15,483 nt of DNA from Treponema sp. (GTDB lineage: Bacteria > Spirochaetota > Spirochaetia > Treponematales > Treponemataceae): contig JAILQA010000447.1 of the NCBI GenBank assembly GCA_024699205.1, positions 1 through 15,483 on the forward strand, in the 5' to 3' direction. Each line of letters begins with the position of its first letter. Positions within the stretch are counted from its first letter, which is position 1. This document shows, piece by piece, positions 14,116 through 15,483 of this stretch. The translations under genes and the position numbers were made by a program. The notes below the pieces were generated by a model that worked only from the letters and a program-made list of their open reading frames with translations, ran no database searches and was not told the DNA's origin.

Positions 14116-15483
14116 ATGAAAAAAAATAAATCATTAGTTCGCTCAGGATTGATTCTTTCTCTTATGACTTTTGCCTCCCGAATTATGGGCTTAGTAAGAG
14201 AAATGACAAAAGCAGCATTTTTAGGAACTGGTCTTTATGCAGACTGTTTTGCAGTAGCTTTTCAAATTCCCAATCTTTTGAGAAGACTTTTTGCCGAAAA
14301 TGCAATATCTGTAGCCTTTATCCCGACTTTTAAGGGTTATCTTGAAAAAGGTGATTCTCAAGAAAATAAAAAAGAAACTCAGGATTTTATAACCTCAACA
14401 TTAACGCTTGTTACTTTTTTGACGGCTTGCATCGTAGTGATTGGAATTATAATCACTCCCCTTTTAATGCCAATTTTCTGTAAAAAACCAGTAGATACAA
14501 GTGCGGCAAATTATGCAGAACAGGTACAATACTGGCTCTTACAAAAAGGAGAAATTACTTATCTTACAAGGCTGATGTTTCCTTATCTTCTCTTAATCTC
14601 TGTTGCAGCTTTTTTCCAGGGGGTATTAAACGGCTGTAATATTTTTGCTCCCTCTGGTTTTACCCCGGTTTTATTCAATGGAATTGTTATTCTTGCGACA
14701 TACATTCTTTCTCCCTTTACCCAAAATCCTGCAAGGGCAATGTCGATTGGCGTTGTATGCGGAGGTTCAATTCAGGCTCTCTTTCAGTGGCCCTTTATAA
14801 AGCAAACCGGCTGGAAAATCCGTTTTACAAGTTTAAAAAAGACCTTTACCAACCCGGGAACAAAAAAAGTAGTTGCACTTATTGTACCGACGATTGTGGG
14901 AATTGCTGCCTACCAGCTGAACGATTTGGTTTCTACTTCGATGGCAACCAGGGCAGGAGAAGGAATTGCCTCAAGCCTACAGTACAGCCTCAGATTACAG
15001 GAACTGATTCTTGGCATTTTTGCAGTTTCAATTGGCACAGTAATTCTTCCTGACCTTTCAGGACTGGCAAATACAAAAAAATGGGAAGAGTTCAATCAGA
15101 TGCTGATACAGGCAATCAAAATTATGATTGTTATCTCCCTGCCTGTCACTGCATATTCCCTTGTTACCGGTAAAGAACTGATTTCTCTTCTTTATAAAAA
15201 CAAACTTTTTGATGATAATTCCGTTGCCCTCACTTTAGGTGAGTTCAGATTTCATATCTGCGGCTTGCTTTTTATAGCCCTCAACCGCATTTTAAGTCCT
15301 GCCTTTTATGCTCAGGGAAACACAAAGCTTCCTACCCTGGCCGGAATTATAAGTTTTGCAACAAATATTATTCTGGTGCTTATTCTTATAAAACCAATGA
15401 GTGGAAACGGTATTGCTCTTGCCCTTAGTCTCGCAAGCTTTATCAACACAATCTTCCTTTTTATTTTTATGAAAAAGATGGAA
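14116..15483 (+). CDS. murJ: Lipid II flippase MurJ (MviN family), 3' end cut by the window
   Basis: MurJ moves lipid II, the peptidoglycan precursor, across the inner membrane. The frame is open from the ATG at 14116 to the window edge (456 codons). Family members are usually a little over 500 residues, so roughly the last 50-80 are missing. Hydrophobic helices run throughout. The N-terminal family signature is clear: SRIMGLVRE, then DCFAVAFQIPNLLRRLFAE. Arg22, Arg28, Asp43, Arg56, Arg57 and Glu61 stand four positions on from the essential E. coli residues Arg18, Arg24, Asp39, Arg52, Arg53 and Glu57. The RLQEL segment followed by GIFAVSIGTVILP matches the region of E. coli Arg270. The loop before 'LTRLMFPYLL' looks some 10-15 residues longer than usual. 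It is transcribed away from the cyclase gene. The start is fixed by the signature lying close behind the ATG, although there is no ribosome binding site. Confidence 0.93.
   Translation, partial: MKKNKSLVRSGLILSLMTFASRIMGLVREMTKAAFLGTGLYADCFAVAFQIPNLLRRLFAENAISVAFIPTFKGYLEKGDSQENKKETQDFITSTLTLVTFLTACIVVIGIIITPLLMPIFCKKPVDTSAANYAEQVQYWLLQKGEITYLTRLMFPYLLLISVAAFFQGVLNGCNIFAPSGFTPVLFNGIVILATYILSPFTQNPARAMSIGVVCGGSIQALFQWPFIKQTGWKIRFTSLKKTFTNPGTKKVVALIVPTIVGIAAYQLNDLVSTSMATRAGEGIASSLQYSLRLQELILGIFAVSIGTVILPDLSGLANTKKWEEFNQMLIQAIKIMIVISLPVTAYSLVTGKELISLLYKNKLFDDNSVALTLGEFRFHICGLLFIALNRILSPAFYAQGNTKLPTLAGIISFATNIILVLILIKPMSGNGIALALSLASFINTIFLFIFMKKME

Noticed and set aside
14757..15053. Plus-strand open frame of 98 codons inside murJ
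   Set aside because: It is a shifted frame within a region whose other frame gives a continuous, conserved MurJ sequence.

Overview
The window is AT-rich and densely coded. It looks like chromosomal DNA of a Treponema-type spirochaete. That is an inference from the overall style: low GC, many exported proteins of no known family, a HAMP-linked class III cyclase, and a very large fused acyl-CoA dehydratase activase. No rRNA or other decisive taxonomic marker is present. I see no mobile element, tRNA, rRNA or CRISPR array, and no non-coding stretch longer than about 120 bases.

Layout. Seven genes lie on the minus strand and are tightly packed from about 14,000 down to base 1. In transcription order they are: (1) a membrane adenylate/guanylate cyclase with a periplasmic sensor region and HAMP linker; (2) a single-pass membrane coiled-coil protein whose start overlaps the cyclase end; (3) a 1500-residue acyl-CoA dehydratase activase-related iron-sulfur protein; (4) an exported protein of unknown family; (5) an exported protein of about 976 residues built of TPR repeats; (6) a predicted outer-membrane beta-barrel protein; (7) the first 30 codons of an ExbB/TolQ/MotA-type proton channel subunit, cut by the window edge. 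One gene, murJ (lipid II flippase), points the other way from 14116 and is cut by the right edge.

Functional reading. Genes 4 to 7 look like an envelope module: TPR scaffold, barrel protein and the start of an ExbB-type energiser. The barrel protein has a short TonB-box-like stretch ahead of the barrel, which fits a Ton/Tol-type arrangement. Genes 1 and 2 look like a coupled signalling pair, since both have large periplasmic parts and their translation is probably coupled. The activase in the middle carries two ASKHA ATPase lobes, each with the cysteine pair that holds the iron-sulfur cluster in 2-hydroxyacyl-CoA dehydratase activators, plus a dehydratase-like C-terminal half. No separate dehydratase subunit genes are visible, so its substrate is unknown.

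The 14005-14115 region between the cyclase and murJ holds two overlapping divergent promoter candidates. murJ and the activase both lack a Shine-Dalgarno sequence and have promoter-like hexamers very close to the ATG, so leaderless mRNAs are possible. The other minus-strand genes have recognisable ribosome binding sites, apart from the TPR gene, whose site is weak.
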